Positions 42,798 through 52,406 of a stretch of 64,000 nucleotides of DNA are shown piece after piece. The number at the start of each line of letters is the position of its first letter. Within the stretch, counting starts at the first letter, position 1. Position numbers and translations under genes: made by a program. The notes below the pieces were generated by a model. That model was not told where the DNA came from and ran no database searches. It saw nothing but the letters and a program-made list of their open reading frames with translations. Source of the DNA: Cryobacterium tagatosivorans. Lineage in GTDB: Bacteria > Actinomycetota > Actinomycetes > Actinomycetales > Microbacteriaceae. The DNA lies in the NCBI RefSeq assembly GCF_004402215.1, contig NZ_SOEZ01000079.1, positions 93,444-157,443 on the forward strand, in the 5' to 3' direction.

Positions 42798-43747
42798 CGT
42801 GCCCTCACCCGCGGGTCGGCGACGCGGGTGGCCAGATCGGTCAGGAGCGTCATCAGGATGTAGGCGACGGCGACGAGCATCACAACGCCGATGACCACGG
42901 GGACGTCCCGCACGGTCACGGCGTTCAGCAGGGTGCGCCCGAGGCCGGGACGGGCGAACACGGTCTCCACCACGACGGCGCCGCTGATCAACGAGCCGAA
43001 CGCCCAGCCCGACAGGCTGATCGCGGGAATCGAGGCGTGCCGGATGGCGTGGATCCAGCGAACGCCCCTGGCGCTTTCGCCCCGAGCCAGGGCGGAGAGC
43101 ACGAACGGCGATTCGAGGGCGGTGAGCAGCGGCTCGCGGATGACCTGGCCGAGGAAGCCGGCCAGGGGCACCGCGAGGGTGAGGACGGGCAGAACGAGCC
43201 CGGCGAGTCCGGGGGTGCTGATCGGCGGCAGCACCCCGAGCCAGATGCTGAAGAGCACGATCAGGGCGGTGGCGAGCCAGAAATGCGGCAGGGACGCCGC
43301 CACGATTTCGAGGCCGGAGCCCACCCGCGCCGCGACGCGTCCGCCGCGGGTCGACCACGTCGCCAGGGCGAGGGCGATGATCCAGGCCAGCGCCAGGGAC
43401 AGGACGGCGAGGACGAGCGTGCCGCCGAGCTGGCCGAGCACGAGAGGCCCGACGTCGAGCTTGAGCGCGTAGGAGCGGCCGAGGTCGCCGGTTGCCAGCC
43501 GCCCCAGCTGGGCGAAATACTGCACGAGGAGCGGCTGGTCGAGGCCGTATTCGGCGCGAACGGCGGCCAGCGCCTCGGCCGAGGCCTGCGACCCCGGGCC
43601 GCCGAGGATGGCCTCCGCGGGGTCGCCGGGGATCAGCCGGACGGCGAAGAAGGTCAGCGTGGCGACGGCCCAGAGCACGAACACGGCACCGCCCAGCCGC
43701 GCGGCCAGGAGCCGGGGCAGTGGAGTGCGCCTTACCGGCTCAGCCAC
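42794..43747 (-). CDS. Peptide/nickel-type ABC transporter permease, DppB type
   Basis: A 317-residue permease. The first helix is followed by RLIPGDPAEAILGG (about residues 37-50), the usual DppB segment, and the EAA-type loop lies near ARGESARGVRWIHAIRHASI. Six helices are predicted. Its start overlaps the end of the binding-protein gene by 16 bases, so translation is coupled. Confidence 0.94.
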   Translation of the reverse strand: MAEPVRRTPLPRLLAARLGGAVFVLWAVATLTFFAVRLIPGDPAEAILGGPGSQASAEALAAVRAEYGLDQPLLVQYFAQLGRLATGDLGRSYALKLDVGPLVLGQLGGTLVLAVLSLALAWIIALALATWSTRGGRVAARVGSGLEIVAASLPHFWLATALIVLFSIWLGVLPPISTPGLAGLVLPVLTLAVPLAGFLGQVIREPLLTALESPFVLSALARGESARGVRWIHAIRHASIPAISLSGWAFGSLISGAVVVETVFARPGLGRTLLNAVTVRDVPVVIGVVMLVAVAYILMTLLTDLATRVADPRVRAR

Positions 43748-45390
43748 GCGTCGTAGAACGTGGGGGTGGAGACGGTCGGCAGGGCGCGGGCGCCCTCGAC
43801 GTCGGCGCCCAGCAGGAAGTGGTTCTGCTGGTCGTAGAGCGGCAGGATGTAGAACCCCTCGAGGAGGAGGTTCTGCGCCTCGGTGTAGAGATCCTTGCGC
43901 TTGTCGGCGTCGGACTCGCGGCCGGCCTCGGTGAGCAGCTCGTCCAGTTTCGGGTCATTCACCTGCGCGTGGTTGGCGAAATAGCCGCTGGGCGCCGGGG
44001 TGATGCCGTCCGAGTGGAAGAGGATCCGCAGCACGTCGGGTCCGACCTTCGTGTACGGCGCGCTCACCGCGTCGTACTCGCCGTTGCCGAGGGCTCCGTA
44101 CCAGCTGGACAGGTCCATCGGGGTGAGCTTCACCTCGAAGCCGGTCTCCTTCGCCGTCGCCTGGATCTGCTCGAACAGCGACTGCTCGGCCGGGATGGAC
44201 TGGTTCGTGCTGACCGGGAAGAACACGGTCAGGCGCACGCCGTCCTTTACCCGGTAGCCGTCGGCATCCGTCTCGCTCCAGCCGGCGGAGTCGAGCAGCT
44301 TGCCCGCGGCCTTCGGGTCGTACTCGAAGAGTTCCGGCCGCGACACGGCGAGGGCCTCGGCGCTGGAGAGGGCCGAGTAGGAGCGCTTCGCCGTGCCCTG
44401 GAAGAGGCTGGCGACGCCGTCGTCGACGTTGGCCGAGCGGATGAACGCCTCCCGGACCTTCGGGTCGGTGAACGGTCCAGTGCCGGAGTTGAGTTCGATC
44501 CGGTTGGCTGCCCCGGGCCGCGGTGCGTCGAGGTGCTGGATCGAGTCGCCCTTGTCGGCCTGCACGATCGTGTCCGGCTGGGCGTTGTCGATCACGTCGA
44601 CCTCGCCGGCCTGGAGCGCCGCGTAGCGGGACGCCGACTCGGGGATGAACCGCCAGACGATCTTCTCGAGGTAGGCGGGACCCTCGTGCCCGGCGTCGGC
44701 CGGCGGGGAGTCGTAGGTGTCGTTACGCACGAAGGTGATGGCGTCCTGCTTCACCCAGTCCTTGATCACGAACGGGCCGGTGCCGATCGGGGCGGCGCAG
44801 TTCTCCTCCATGCCGCGGGCGAGGCCTTCGGGGGACTCCATCGCCAGCCACGGCTGGGAGAGCGATTCCAGCAGGGCGCTGTCCGGTTCGGCCAGGGTCA
44901 GGCGCACGACGGTCGCCGAGACCGCCTCGGTGCCGGTGACCTTCTGCAGAGCCAGGTAGCCGGTGGACGAGCCCGTCGCCGGGTCCTGGAGGTGGGCGAT
45001 ATTGGCCTGCACAGCGGCAGCGTCGAAGGGGGACCCATCGCTGAAATAGACGTTCTCCCTGAGCGTGAACTCCCAGGCCAGGCCGTCGTCGCTCTCCGAC
45101 CATTCGCTGGCCAGCCAGGGGATGATGGCGCCGCTCTTGTCGCGGGAGACCAGCGACTCGAGGAATTGCGTGCCCGTGAGCGCCTGCGGGTAGTTGCCGC
45201 CGACGTGCGGGTCGAGGCAGTCGGGTTCGGCGTCGCCCGAGGCGTAGGTGAGGGTGCCTCCGACGACGGGTTTGCCGCTGGCCGGCGCGTCAGGGGCGGC
45301 GGTGCAGGCGCTGAGCAGCAGGCCGGCGACGGTGAGGGTCGCTCCAGCGAGCAGGGCGCGGCTGGTGCGGGTGTTCCCGGAGGACTGCAT
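43732..45390 (-). CDS. Peptide/nickel-type ABC transporter substrate-binding lipoprotein
   Basis: A 552-residue family 5 solute-binding protein, first gene of the ABC importer. The lipobox is LLLSACTA (Cys about residue 29). WEFTLRENVYFSDGSPFDAA (about 104-123) is the family 5 signature. No feature tells peptide from nickel or opine ligands. GGGAGAAGAG precedes the ATG. The gene is divergent from ileS, and the 370-base gap between them holds the ileS T-box leader. Confidence 0.93.
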   Translation of the reverse strand: MQSSGNTRTSRALLAGATLTVAGLLLSACTAAPDAPASGKPVVGGTLTYASGDAEPDCLDPHVGGNYPQALTGTQFLESLVSRDKSGAIIPWLASEWSESDDGLAWEFTLRENVYFSDGSPFDAAAVQANIAHLQDPATGSSTGYLALQKVTGTEAVSATVVRLTLAEPDSALLESLSQPWLAMESPEGLARGMEENCAAPIGTGPFVIKDWVKQDAITFVRNDTYDSPPADAGHEGPAYLEKIVWRFIPESASRYAALQAGEVDVIDNAQPDTIVQADKGDSIQHLDAPRPGAANRIELNSGTGPFTDPKVREAFIRSANVDDGVASLFQGTAKRSYSALSSAEALAVSRPELFEYDPKAAGKLLDSAGWSETDADGYRVKDGVRLTVFFPVSTNQSIPAEQSLFEQIQATAKETGFEVKLTPMDLSSWYGALGNGEYDAVSAPYTKVGPDVLRILFHSDGITPAPSGYFANHAQVNDPKLDELLTEAGRESDADKRKDLYTEAQNLLLEGFYILPLYDQQNHFLLGADVEGARALPTVSTPTFYDAWLSR

Positions 45391-45515
45391 GCGTTTTTCT
45401 CTTCTCCCGGCCGGGCGGCGGCCGAGTGTGCAAATGTTGGGCGCGGTACACAGGGGAAATGAACCGAGTCCAATCGTACGTCGACGCCGGATACCCGGGC
45501 GCCCGGGTCGCAGGG

Positions 45516-45521
45516 TAGAAT
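45516..45521 (+). promoter_or_regulatory. -10 box TAGAAT of ileS
   Basis: TAGAAT lies just before the first T-box stem. The -35 region is GC-rich and not recognisable. The 5' leader would be about 235 bases. Confidence 0.45.
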
Positions 45522-45523
45522 CG

Positions 45524-45745
45524 GCTGATCGACTGTGAACCGGCCATCACCGGTGAGTCTTCGGAAGAGCGGCGGCCACCCTCGGGTGCGCGGCCGGGTA
45601 GAACCGAACGGGTCGGGCCCGTCACAGCCTCTGAACAAGCGGTCACCCAGGTGAACTCCGGGGCGGCAAGCGAGGTGGTACCGCGGTGGATCCCGTCCAG
45701 GGTCCGGCGTCCTCGTGGAACAGGCAATATTTCCGTAACCTCGCC
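45524..45745 (+). ncRNA. T-box leader (tRNA-Ile sensing riboswitch) of ileS
   Basis: The leader contains the highly conserved T-box sequence AGCGAGGTGGTACCGCGG (45669-45686), whose bulge pairs with the uncharged tRNA CCA end. A stem I region carries a plausible specifier ATC (45546-45548, isoleucine) followed by CGGTGAGTCTTCGGAAGAGC, typical of actinobacterial ileS T-boxes. No T-run terminator follows. Instead the CGTCCTCGTGG segment lies shortly before the ribosome-binding site, so regulation is probably at translation initiation, as known for mycobacterial ileS. Uncharged tRNA-Ile should turn ileS on. Confidence 0.9.
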
Positions 45746-45760
45746 TCGTCCAGGAGAAGC

Positions 45761-48700
45761 ATGACGTACCCCAAGGGTCAGAACACCAGCGGTCAGAACG
45801 CCCACGACGGCGAACCGAGCGGCCACCGCCGCGAGCAGGCGGCCGGCGTCGTCCCGTCGCCGAGCTTCCCGCAGATCGAGACCGAGGTGCTCGCGTTCTG
45901 GGAGGCCGACGGCACGTTCCAGGCGTCGATCGACAACCGCGCGGATGCCCCCGAGTGGGTTTTCTACGACGGCCCGCCGTTCGCGAACGGCCTGCCGCAC
46001 TACGGCCACCTGCTGACCGGCTATGCCAAGGACCTGTTCCCGAGGTTCCAGACCATGCGCGGCAAGCAGGTGCACCGGCGCTTCGGCTGGGACACCCACG
46101 GACTGCCGGCCGAACTCGAGGCGGAGCGGAAGCTCGGCATCACCGACAAGAGCGAAATCGACAAGATGGGCATCGCGGCCTTCAACAAGGTCGCCCGCGA
46201 CTCCGTGCTGGAGTACACCGACGACTGGCAGAAGTACGTCACCCGCCAGGCCCGCTGGGTCGACTTCGAGAACGACTACAAGACCCTCGACATCACCTTC
46301 ATGGAATCGGTGATCTGGGCCTTCAAACGCCTGCACGACAAGGGCCTGGCCTACGAGGGCTACCGCGTGCTGCCCTACTGCTGGCGCGACCAGACGCCGC
46401 TGTCCAACCACGAACTGCGCATGGACGACGACGTCTACAAGATGCGCCAGGACCAGACCGTCACGGTGACCTTCCCGCTCGTCGGCGCGAAGGCGGAGAG
46501 CCTGGGCCTCACCGCCGTGCGCGCCCTGGCCTGGACGACGACGCCGTGGACCCTGCCGACGAACCTCGCCCTGGCCGTCGGACCGGAGATCACCTACGCC
46601 GTCGTGCCCGCCGGCCCGAACGGCACCCCCGACGCCACCGTCGTCCGCGAGGACGGCGCCGCGCCGCACGCCGGAACGCCCACCGAGGTGCTCGGCGGCG
46701 AATACCTGCTGGCGATCGACCTCGTCGGCAGCTACGCGAAGGACCTGGGCTACGACACCGCGGAGGAGGCATCCGCGGCGATCTCGCGCACGGTGCTCGG
46801 CCGCGACCTCGAGGGCGTGTCCTACGACCGTCTCTTCGACCACTACGCGGATGCCGAGACCTGGGGCACCGAGAACGCCTGGCAGTTCCTCGTCGCCGAC
46901 TACGTCACCACCTCCGACGGCACCGGCATCGTGCACCAGGCGCCCGCCTATGGTGAGGAGGACCAGAAGGTCTGTGAGGCCGCCGGCATCCCGGTGATCA
47001 TCTCCCTCGACGACGGCGGTAAGTTCCTGCCGGCCGTCACCGAGGTGGCCGGGCTGCTCTGGTCCGATGCCAACAAGCCGCTGACCCAGCTGCTCAGGGC
47101 CGAGGGGCGCCTCATCCGCCAGGCCAGCTACGAGCACTCGTACCCGCACTGCTGGCGCTGCCGCAACCCGCTGATCTACAAGGCCGTGTCGAGCTGGTTC
47201 GTGCGCGTCACCGAGTTCCGCGACCGGATGGAGACGCTCAACCAGGACATCAACTGGGTGCCCGAGAACGTCAAGGACGGCCAGTTCGGCAAGTGGATCG
47301 GCAACGCCCGTGACTGGTCGATCAGCCGCAACCGGTACTGGGGTTCGCCCATCCCGGTGTGGAAGAGCGACAACCCGGAGTACCCGCGGATCGACGTCTA
47401 CGGTTCGCTCGACGAGCTCGAGGCCGATTTCGGCGTGCGCCCGACCGACCTGCACCGTCCGTACATCGACGCGCTGACCCGCCCGAACCCCGACGACCCC
47501 ACCGGGCAGTCGACCATGCGCCGCATCTCCGACGTGCTCGACGTCTGGTTCGACTCCGGCTCGATGCCGTTCGCCCAGGTGCACTACCCGTTCGAGAACG
47601 CGGACTGGTTCGACAGCCACAACCCGGCCGACTTCATCGTCGAGTACATCGGGCAGACCCGGGGCTGGTTCTACACGCTGCACGTGCTGTCGACGGCGCT
47701 GTTCGACCGCCCGGCGTTCAAGAACGTCGTCAGCCACGGCATCGTGCTCGGCAACGACGGCCAGAAGATGTCCAAGTCGCTGCGCAACTACCCCGACGTG
47801 AACGAGGTGTTCGACCGGGACGGGTCGGATGCCATGCGCTGGTTCCTGATGAGTTCTTCGGTTTTGCGCGGCGGCAACCTCGTCGTCACCGAGGAGGGCA
47901 TCCGCGAGGGTGTTCGCCAGGTGATGCTGCCGCTGTGGAACACCTGGTACTTCTTCTCGCTCTACGCCAACGCGTCGGGGCCGGAGGGCTACGAGGCCAC
48001 CTGGCGCACGGACTCCACCGACGTGCTCGACCGGTACCTGCTGGCCAAGACCCGCGACCTGGTCGAGCAGGTCACCGTCGACCTGGAGGCGCTCGACAGC
48101 ACCCTGGCCGCGGCCACGCTGCGCGACTTCACCGACGTGCTGACGAACTGGTACGTGCGGCGCTCGCGCGACCGGTTCTGGGCCGGCGCCGGCGGGGTCG
48201 CGACCGGCTCGACCACCGCGACCGGCTCGACCACCGCGACAGGCTCGACCACCGCGAACGACGCCTTCGACACGCTCTACACCGTGCTCGAGACGGTCAC
48301 CCGGGTCGCGGCGCCGCTGCTGCCGCTCGTGTCCGAGCGCATCTGGCAGGGCCTGACCGGGGGCCGCAGCGTGCACCTCGAGGACTGGCCGGACGCGGCA
48401 TCCTTCCCGGCCGAGCACGAACTGGTCGCCGTGATGGACCAGGTACGCGCCATCAGTTCCACCGTGCTCTCCCTGCGCAAGCAGGCCGGCCTGCGCGTGC
48501 GGCTGCCGCTGGCGAACCTGACCGTCGTCACCTCGAACACGGCGGCCCTGGCCGCCTACGAGGGAATCCTGCGCGACGAGCTGAACGTGAAGACGGTCAC
48601 CCTGGTCGAACTCGCCGGCGACAGCGCCGACGCGTACGGGATCACCTCCAGGCTCACCGTCAACGCCCGGGCGGCCGGACCGCGCCTCGGCAAGCGGGTG

Positions 48701-49255
48701 CAGCAGGTCATCCAGGCCGCCCGGGCGGGCGACTGGAGCGAGAAGGACGGAACCGTCACCGCCGGCGGGATCGACCTGGTCGCCGGCGAATACGAGCTGG
48801 CCCTCGCTGCTGGCGCGTCGGGCGACGGCTCCGGCGACACCGCCCTCGCCCTGCTCGCGGGCGGCGGTTTCGCGCTGCTCGACACCGCGACGACCCCCGA
48901 ACTCGACGCGGAAGGCTTCGCCCGCGACATCATCCGGGCCGTGCAGGACACCCGGAAGTCCGCCGGGTTCCAGGTGAGCGACCGCATCCGCCTCGACCTC
49001 GTCTTCTCCGACGAGCAGGACGCCGCATCCTTCGGGCTGGCTTCGGGAGTGGACGTGGCGGGGGAGACCCTGGCCACCCGGCTCGCGACGCACCAGGCCA
49101 CGTCCGCCGACGCCGGCACGCTTCCCTCCGAGTGGCTCGAAGGCCTCACTGGGGCGCCGGTCGAACACTACGCGCGCTTCGACGCAGGGCGCTACGCCAA
49201 CCGGGGCCTCGTGCTCGTTGCCGTCGCCCGGGAGAAGGGACTCACCCATGTCTGA
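45761..49255 (+). CDS. ileS: Isoleucyl-tRNA synthetase
   Basis: A 1164-residue class I synthetase of the long type. HIGH is [13 protein letters not shown] (about residues 75-87) and KMSKS is [11 protein letters not shown] (about 667-677). The WFDSGSMPF segment and the editing domain (about 220-450) are normal. In the anticodon-binding domain an 18-base unit repeated three times (48200-48253) inserts ATGSTT three times between FWAGAGG and NDAFDTLY. The ATG at 45761 has CAGGAGAAG just upstream and follows the T-box. It overlaps folC by 8 bases. Confidence 0.96.
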   Translation: MTYPKGQNTSGQNAHDGEPSGHRREQAAGVVPSPSFPQIETEVLAFWEADGTFQASIDNRADAPEWVFYDGPPFANGLPHYGHLLTGYAKDLFPRFQTMRGKQVHRRFGWDTHGLPAELEAERKLGITDKSEIDKMGIAAFNKVARDSVLEYTDDWQKYVTRQARWVDFENDYKTLDITFMESVIWAFKRLHDKGLAYEGYRVLPYCWRDQTPLSNHELRMDDDVYKMRQDQTVTVTFPLVGAKAESLGLTAVRALAWTTTPWTLPTNLALAVGPEITYAVVPAGPNGTPDATVVREDGAAPHAGTPTEVLGGEYLLAIDLVGSYAKDLGYDTAEEASAAISRTVLGRDLEGVSYDRLFDHYADAETWGTENAWQFLVADYVTTSDGTGIVHQAPAYGEEDQKVCEAAGIPVIISLDDGGKFLPAVTEVAGLLWSDANKPLTQLLRAEGRLIRQASYEHSYPHCWRCRNPLIYKAVSSWFVRVTEFRDRMETLNQDINWVPENVKDGQFGKWIGNARDWSISRNRYWGSPIPVWKSDNPEYPRIDVYGSLDELEADFGVRPTDLHRPYIDALTRPNPDDPTGQSTMRRISDVLDVWFDSGSMPFAQVHYPFENADWFDSHNPADFIVEYIGQTRGWFYTLHVLSTALFDRPAFKNVVSHGIVLGNDGQKMSKSLRNYPDVNEVFDRDGSDAMRWFLMSSSVLRGGNLVVTEEGIREGVRQVMLPLWNTWYFFSLYANASGPEGYEATWRTDSTDVLDRYLLAKTRDLVEQVTVDLEALDSTLAAATLRDFTDVLTNWYVRRSRDRFWAGAGGVATGSTTATGSTTATGSTTANDAFDTLYTVLETVTRVAAPLLPLVSERIWQGLTGGRSVHLEDWPDAASFPAEHELVAVMDQVRAISSTVLSLRKQAGLRVRLPLANLTVVTSNTAALAAYEGILRDELNVKTVTLVELAGDSADAYGITSRLTVNARAAGPRLGKRVQQVIQAARAGDWSEKDGTVTAGGIDLVAGEYELALAAGASGDGSGDTALALLAGGGFALLDTATTPELDAEGFARDIIRAVQDTRKSAGFQVSDRIRLDLVFSDEQDAASFGLASGVDVAGETLATRLATHQATSADAGTLPSEWLEGLTGAPVEHYARFDAGRYANRGLVLVAVAREKGLTHV
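48200..48253 (+). repeat. 18-base tandem repeat x3 inside ileS
   Basis: GCGACCGGCTCGACCACC occurs three times in a row with one substitution and encodes ATGSTT three times. The length is a multiple of three, so the frame is kept. The unit resembles the CGACCGGCTCGACCACCG dispersed words I know from high-GC actinobacteria, so a repeat element may have entered the gene (inference). Confidence 0.85.
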
Positions 49256-50636
49256 TCGTCACTCTGATCGAAGCGATGACGCCGCGGGCGCCTGGCGCGA
49301 AGCCGGGGACGCCGTCCTCACGGCGCTGCTCGGACGGGTCGGCGAGGCCGCCCCACGGCCGCGCCTCGCGCCCACCCGGCGCGCGGTCGAGCTGCTCGGC
49401 GACCCGCAGAACGCCTATCCGATCATCCACATCACCGGCACGAACGGGAAGACGAGCACGAGCCGGATCGCCGAGAGCATCCTGCGCGCCTACGGTCTCC
49501 GCACCGGGCTGCTCACCAGCCCGCACCTCGTGCGGCTGAACGAGCGGATCATGATCGACGGCGAGCCGATCAGCGACGAGGACCTGGCCGCCAACTGGGT
49601 CGACATCCAGCCCTACCTGCAGATGGTCGACGCGGAGCTGGTCACCGACGGCGACGAGCCGCTGACCTTCTTCGAGGCCCTCACAGTGCTGGCCTTCGCC
49701 TGCTTCGCCGACGCCCCCGTGGATGTCGCGGTGATCGAGGTCGGGATGGGCGGCGAGTGGGACTCCACCAACGTCGCCTTCGGCCAGGTGGCCGTGTTCA
49801 CGCCGATCGCCCTCGACCACACCGCGCGCCTCGGCGGCACCGTCGCCGAGATCGCCCGCACGAAGTCCGGGATCATCAAGCCGGCGGCGAACGTCGTCAC
49901 GGCGAAGCAGGGAAGCGAGGCCCAGGCCGAACTCGAACGCGCCGTCGAACTGACCGAATCGACCCTGGCCAGCGAGGGCGAGGAGTTCGCCCTGCTGAGC
50001 AGCCAGGTCGCCGTCGGGGGACAGCTCATCTCGGTGCGCGGCCTGGCCGACACCTACACGGACCTTTTCCTGCCGATGTACGGCACCCACCAGGCGCAGA
50101 ACGCCGCCGTGGCCATCGCCGCCGTCGAGTCGTTCCTCGGGGCCGGCACCCGGCCGCTGGTGAACGACCTGGTCGCGGAGGGGCTGGCCACGGCCACCTC
50201 GCCCGGCCGGCTGCAGCTGGCCGGCGTCGAGCCGACCGTCCTGGTCGACGCGGCCCACAACCCGCACGGCGCGTCGGCCCTCGCCGCGGCCCTCGAGGCC
50301 TACTTCGACTTCGACGAGATCGTCGCGGTTGTCGGCATCCTGGCGGACAAGGACGCGCACGGCATCATCGAGGCGCTGCGTCCGCAGGTGGCCCGGTTCC
50401 ATGTGACCCGCTCGCACTCCGAGCGCGCCGTGCCCGTGGACGACCTGGCCGACAAGGTCGCCGACTGGGCCGGTGACGACGTCACCTTCCGGTTCGACGA
50501 CCTCACCGCCGCGCTCGACGGCGCCCGGGAGTGGGCCCAGGAGGCGCCGCGCCGCGCCGTCATCGTGACCGGTTCGATCACCCTCGTCGGCGAGGCGCTG
50601 GCCCTCGCGGACGCCCGGGAATGGATGAAACAGTGA
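49248..50636 (+). CDS. folC: Bifunctional folylpolyglutamate/dihydrofolate synthase
   Basis: A 462-residue Mur-ligase-type enzyme that adds glutamate to dihydropteroate and folates. The P-loop is [15 protein letters not shown] (about residues 55-69). [14 protein letters not shown] (about 86-99) is the FolC signature, with [14 protein letters not shown] and [10 protein letters not shown] further on. ATG at 49248 overlaps the end of ileS. The stop overlaps the DUF4233 start. ileS-folC-DUF4233-ndk is a recurrent actinobacterial gene order. Confidence 0.95.
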   Translation: MSDRHSDRSDDAAGAWREAGDAVLTALLGRVGEAAPRPRLAPTRRAVELLGDPQNAYPIIHITGTNGKTSTSRIAESILRAYGLRTGLLTSPHLVRLNERIMIDGEPISDEDLAANWVDIQPYLQMVDAELVTDGDEPLTFFEALTVLAFACFADAPVDVAVIEVGMGGEWDSTNVAFGQVAVFTPIALDHTARLGGTVAEIARTKSGIIKPAANVVTAKQGSEAQAELERAVELTESTLASEGEEFALLSSQVAVGGQLISVRGLADTYTDLFLPMYGTHQAQNAAVAIAAVESFLGAGTRPLVNDLVAEGLATATSPGRLQLAGVEPTVLVDAAHNPHGASALAAALEAYFDFDEIVAVVGILADKDAHGIIEALRPQVARFHVTRSHSERAVPVDDLADKVADWAGDDVTFRFDDLTAALDGAREWAQEAPRRAVIVTGSITLVGEALALADAREWMKQ

Positions 50637-50998
50637 GCGTCGCGCGCGCCGCCCGGGACTCCGGACCCCGGTCGGTCAAGCGGACCCTGGCCACGATCGT
50701 GCTCGGCTTCGAAATCTTCGTCGTCGCCCTCGCCGCCCTCGTCATGTTCGGCCTGGACCAGCTGCCGCCGGCCGTCGCCCTCGGCGGCGGAGCGGCCCTC
50801 TGCCTCGCCATGGTCGCCCTGATCTGGCTCCTGCGCTTCGACTGGGCCTACGCCCTCGGCTGGGCGCTCCAGGCCGGCCTGGTCGCCACCGGATTCCTCA
50901 ACCCGGCGATGTTCTTCGTCGGGGCAATGTTCGCCGCCATGTGGACCTACTGCATGATCACCGGCACCCGAATAGATCACCAGAAGGAGATCGCATGA
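50633..50998 (+). CDS. DUF4233 membrane protein
   Basis: A 121-residue protein with four hydrophobic helices (about residues 15-35, 40-58, 65-83 and 86-106). It matches the DUF4233 pattern by its place between folC and ndk and by RSVKRTLATIVLGFEIFVV. Function is unknown. GTG at 50633 overlaps the folC stop (GTGA); an in-frame ATG at 50621 is the alternative. Its stop overlaps the ndk ATG. Confidence 0.85.
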   Translation: MSVARAARDSGPRSVKRTLATIVLGFEIFVVALAALVMFGLDQLPPAVALGGGAALCLAMVALIWLLRFDWAYALGWALQAGLVATGFLNPAMFFVGAMFAAMWTYCMITGTRIDHQKEIA

Positions 50999-51417
50999 GC
51001 ACCCAGGTCGAAGAAACCCTCGTACTGATCAAGCCCGACGGGGTTGCCCGCAACCTCACCGGCGAAATCCTGCGTCGCATCGAGGCGAAGGGCTACTCGC
51101 TCGTGGACATGAAGCTGCTCCAGGCCGAGCGCAGCCTGCTCGCCGAGCACTACGCCGAGCACGAAGGCAAGCCCTTCTACGAGCCGCTGATCGAGTTCAT
51201 GGAGAGCGGCCCCATCGTGGCGTTCCGCATCGCCGGCAACCGCGTGATCGAGGGCTTCCGCGCCCTGGCCGGCACGACGGATCCCACCACCGCCGCGCCC
51301 GGCACCATCCGCGGTGACCTCGGCCGCGACTGGGGCGTCAAGGTGCAGCAGAACCTCGTGCACGGCTCCGACTCGCCCGAGTCCGCCGCCGCCGAACTGG
51401 CCCTCTGGTTCGACTAA
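50995..51417 (+). CDS. ndk: Nucleoside diphosphate kinase
   Basis: A 140-residue enzyme that equilibrates nucleoside di- and triphosphates using a phosphohistidine. EETLVLIKPDGVARN is the N-terminal signature. The active His is in NLVHGSDSPESAAAEL (about residue 118). Length and motifs are fully normal. The start ATGA overlap with DUF4233 and an AGAAGGAGA ribosome-binding site fix the start. It is the last gene of the ileS operon and is followed by a family B palindrome. Confidence 0.97.
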   Translation: MSTQVEETLVLIKPDGVARNLTGEILRRIEAKGYSLVDMKLLQAERSLLAEHYAEHEGKPFYEPLIEFMESGPIVAFRIAGNRVIEGFRALAGTTDPTTAAPGTIRGDLGRDWGVKVQQNLVHGSDSPESAAAELALWFD

Positions 51418-51435
51418 TCGCCTCACGCCCCCATT

Positions 51436-51498
51436 CGCCGAACTGTGAGTTTGGCACCTTCCCGGGCCCCGCGAAGGTGCCAAACTCACGGTTCGGCG
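51436..51498. repeat. Palindromic 3'-end repeat, family B copy 2
   Basis: Arms 51436-51461 and 51473-51498 pair over 26 bases, with the same sequence as copy 1 (249-311) except for a few changes and a different 11-base loop. It lies between the convergent ndk and VKOR genes, 18 and 29 bases from their stops. Confidence 0.9.
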
Positions 51499-51527
51499 TG
51501 GTTAAGCGAGGGGTGTGTCGGTGAGGA

Positions 51528-52127
51528 TCAGAGGCGGTTGAGGAAGTCCATCTGCAGCTGGGCGATGACGGCGACGGTGATCAGGCAGCCGAGAGTGATC
51601 AGGGGAACCCAGGCGTAAGCGACGGATGCGACGCGGCGCACGGACTCCGGGACCGGGATGTTCCCGGACTTCAGGTTGTAGAACGTCACGGCCAGGAAGG
51701 TCGGGAAGGCGACCGCCCAGGTGACCATGCACCACGGGCACAGGATGTCGAGCACGAAGATGCTCTGGCCGATCAACCAGATCACCAGCGCGATCGCGCC
51801 CGTCGCCCCGACGTTCAGCCCGATCCAGTACCAGTGGGCGAAGCGGGCACCGGCGAGGATCGCGGCGCCGGTCGTGATCACGACGCTCCAGCCCATGACG
51901 CCGATCAGCGAGTTCGGAAAGCCGAAGATGTTGCCCTGGGGCGAGGAGAGGTTCGTGGCGCAGCCGATCAGCACGCTGAAACTGCAGGACAGCTGCGCAT
52001 TCGGGTCGGCGAGGAGATGCAGCTTGTCCAGCGTCAGCGTGAAGGCCGCGGCAAGGCCGATCGCTCCGGCGACAATCAGGAAGACGGCGAGCCCGGTGGG
52101 GCGTGCGGAAGGCTCGAGGCGGGGCAT
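51528..52127 (-). CDS. Vitamin K epoxide reductase (VKOR) family protein
   Basis: A 199-residue membrane protein with five hydrophobic helices. The loop cysteines are in CSFSVLIGC (about residues 48-56) and the active-site pair in ILCPWCMVTW (CxxC, about 131-134). Bacterial VKOR reoxidises DsbA-like proteins and passes electrons to menaquinone, so it supports disulfide formation outside the membrane. A CATAAT box lies 6 bases before the ATG with no ribosome-binding site, so it is probably leaderless. Confidence 0.93.
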   Translation of the reverse strand: MPRLEPSARPTGLAVFLIVAGAIGLAAAFTLTLDKLHLLADPNAQLSCSFSVLIGCATNLSSPQGNIFGFPNSLIGVMGWSVVITTGAAILAGARFAHWYWIGLNVGATGAIALVIWLIGQSIFVLDILCPWCMVTWAVAFPTFLAVTFYNLKSGNIPVPESVRRVASVAYAWVPLITLGCLITVAVIAQLQMDFLNRL

Positions 52128-52406
52128 CCTCGGATTATGTCACGTGGCTCTGCACGCGTTCTGAAGAATGCATGCGATAATCGAAGCAGTCGCTCGAGCC
52201 GCGCTCGGGCAGACGCAAAGAAGCTTAATGGGCGGTAAAAGCCCAGATTCATTGGTCCCACGACCAAAGGTATTAGCAGCCAGAGCCACGGGCCGGCTGC
52301 GAAACAACAAGGATTCGCGGGGGTTTCGCGCAGGCGCAGCCCTCGCCGAGAGAGTAAACCGGATGGATGGCGCGGTCGCCCATTTCGGTCAAGGAGCGCA
52401 CCAGAG
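52128..52406 (+). promoter_or_regulatory. Promoter and structured 5' leader of rne
   Basis: This 279-base gap has GATAAT (52176-52181) as a candidate -10, which gives a leader of about 220 bases. It contains two clear hairpins: GGGC-x7-GCCC (52230-52244) and the perfect TTGGTC-CCAC-GACCAA (52252-52267). Base composition is visibly less GC-rich than the flanks. Long leaders mediate RNase E autoregulation in E. coli; the same is possible here. No open reading frame of note is seen. Confidence 0.5.

Noticed and set aside
40141..45390. Export or antibiotic-efflux role for the ABC operon
   Set aside because: The presence of a family 5 binding lipoprotein and DppB/DppC-type permeases shows that it is an importer.
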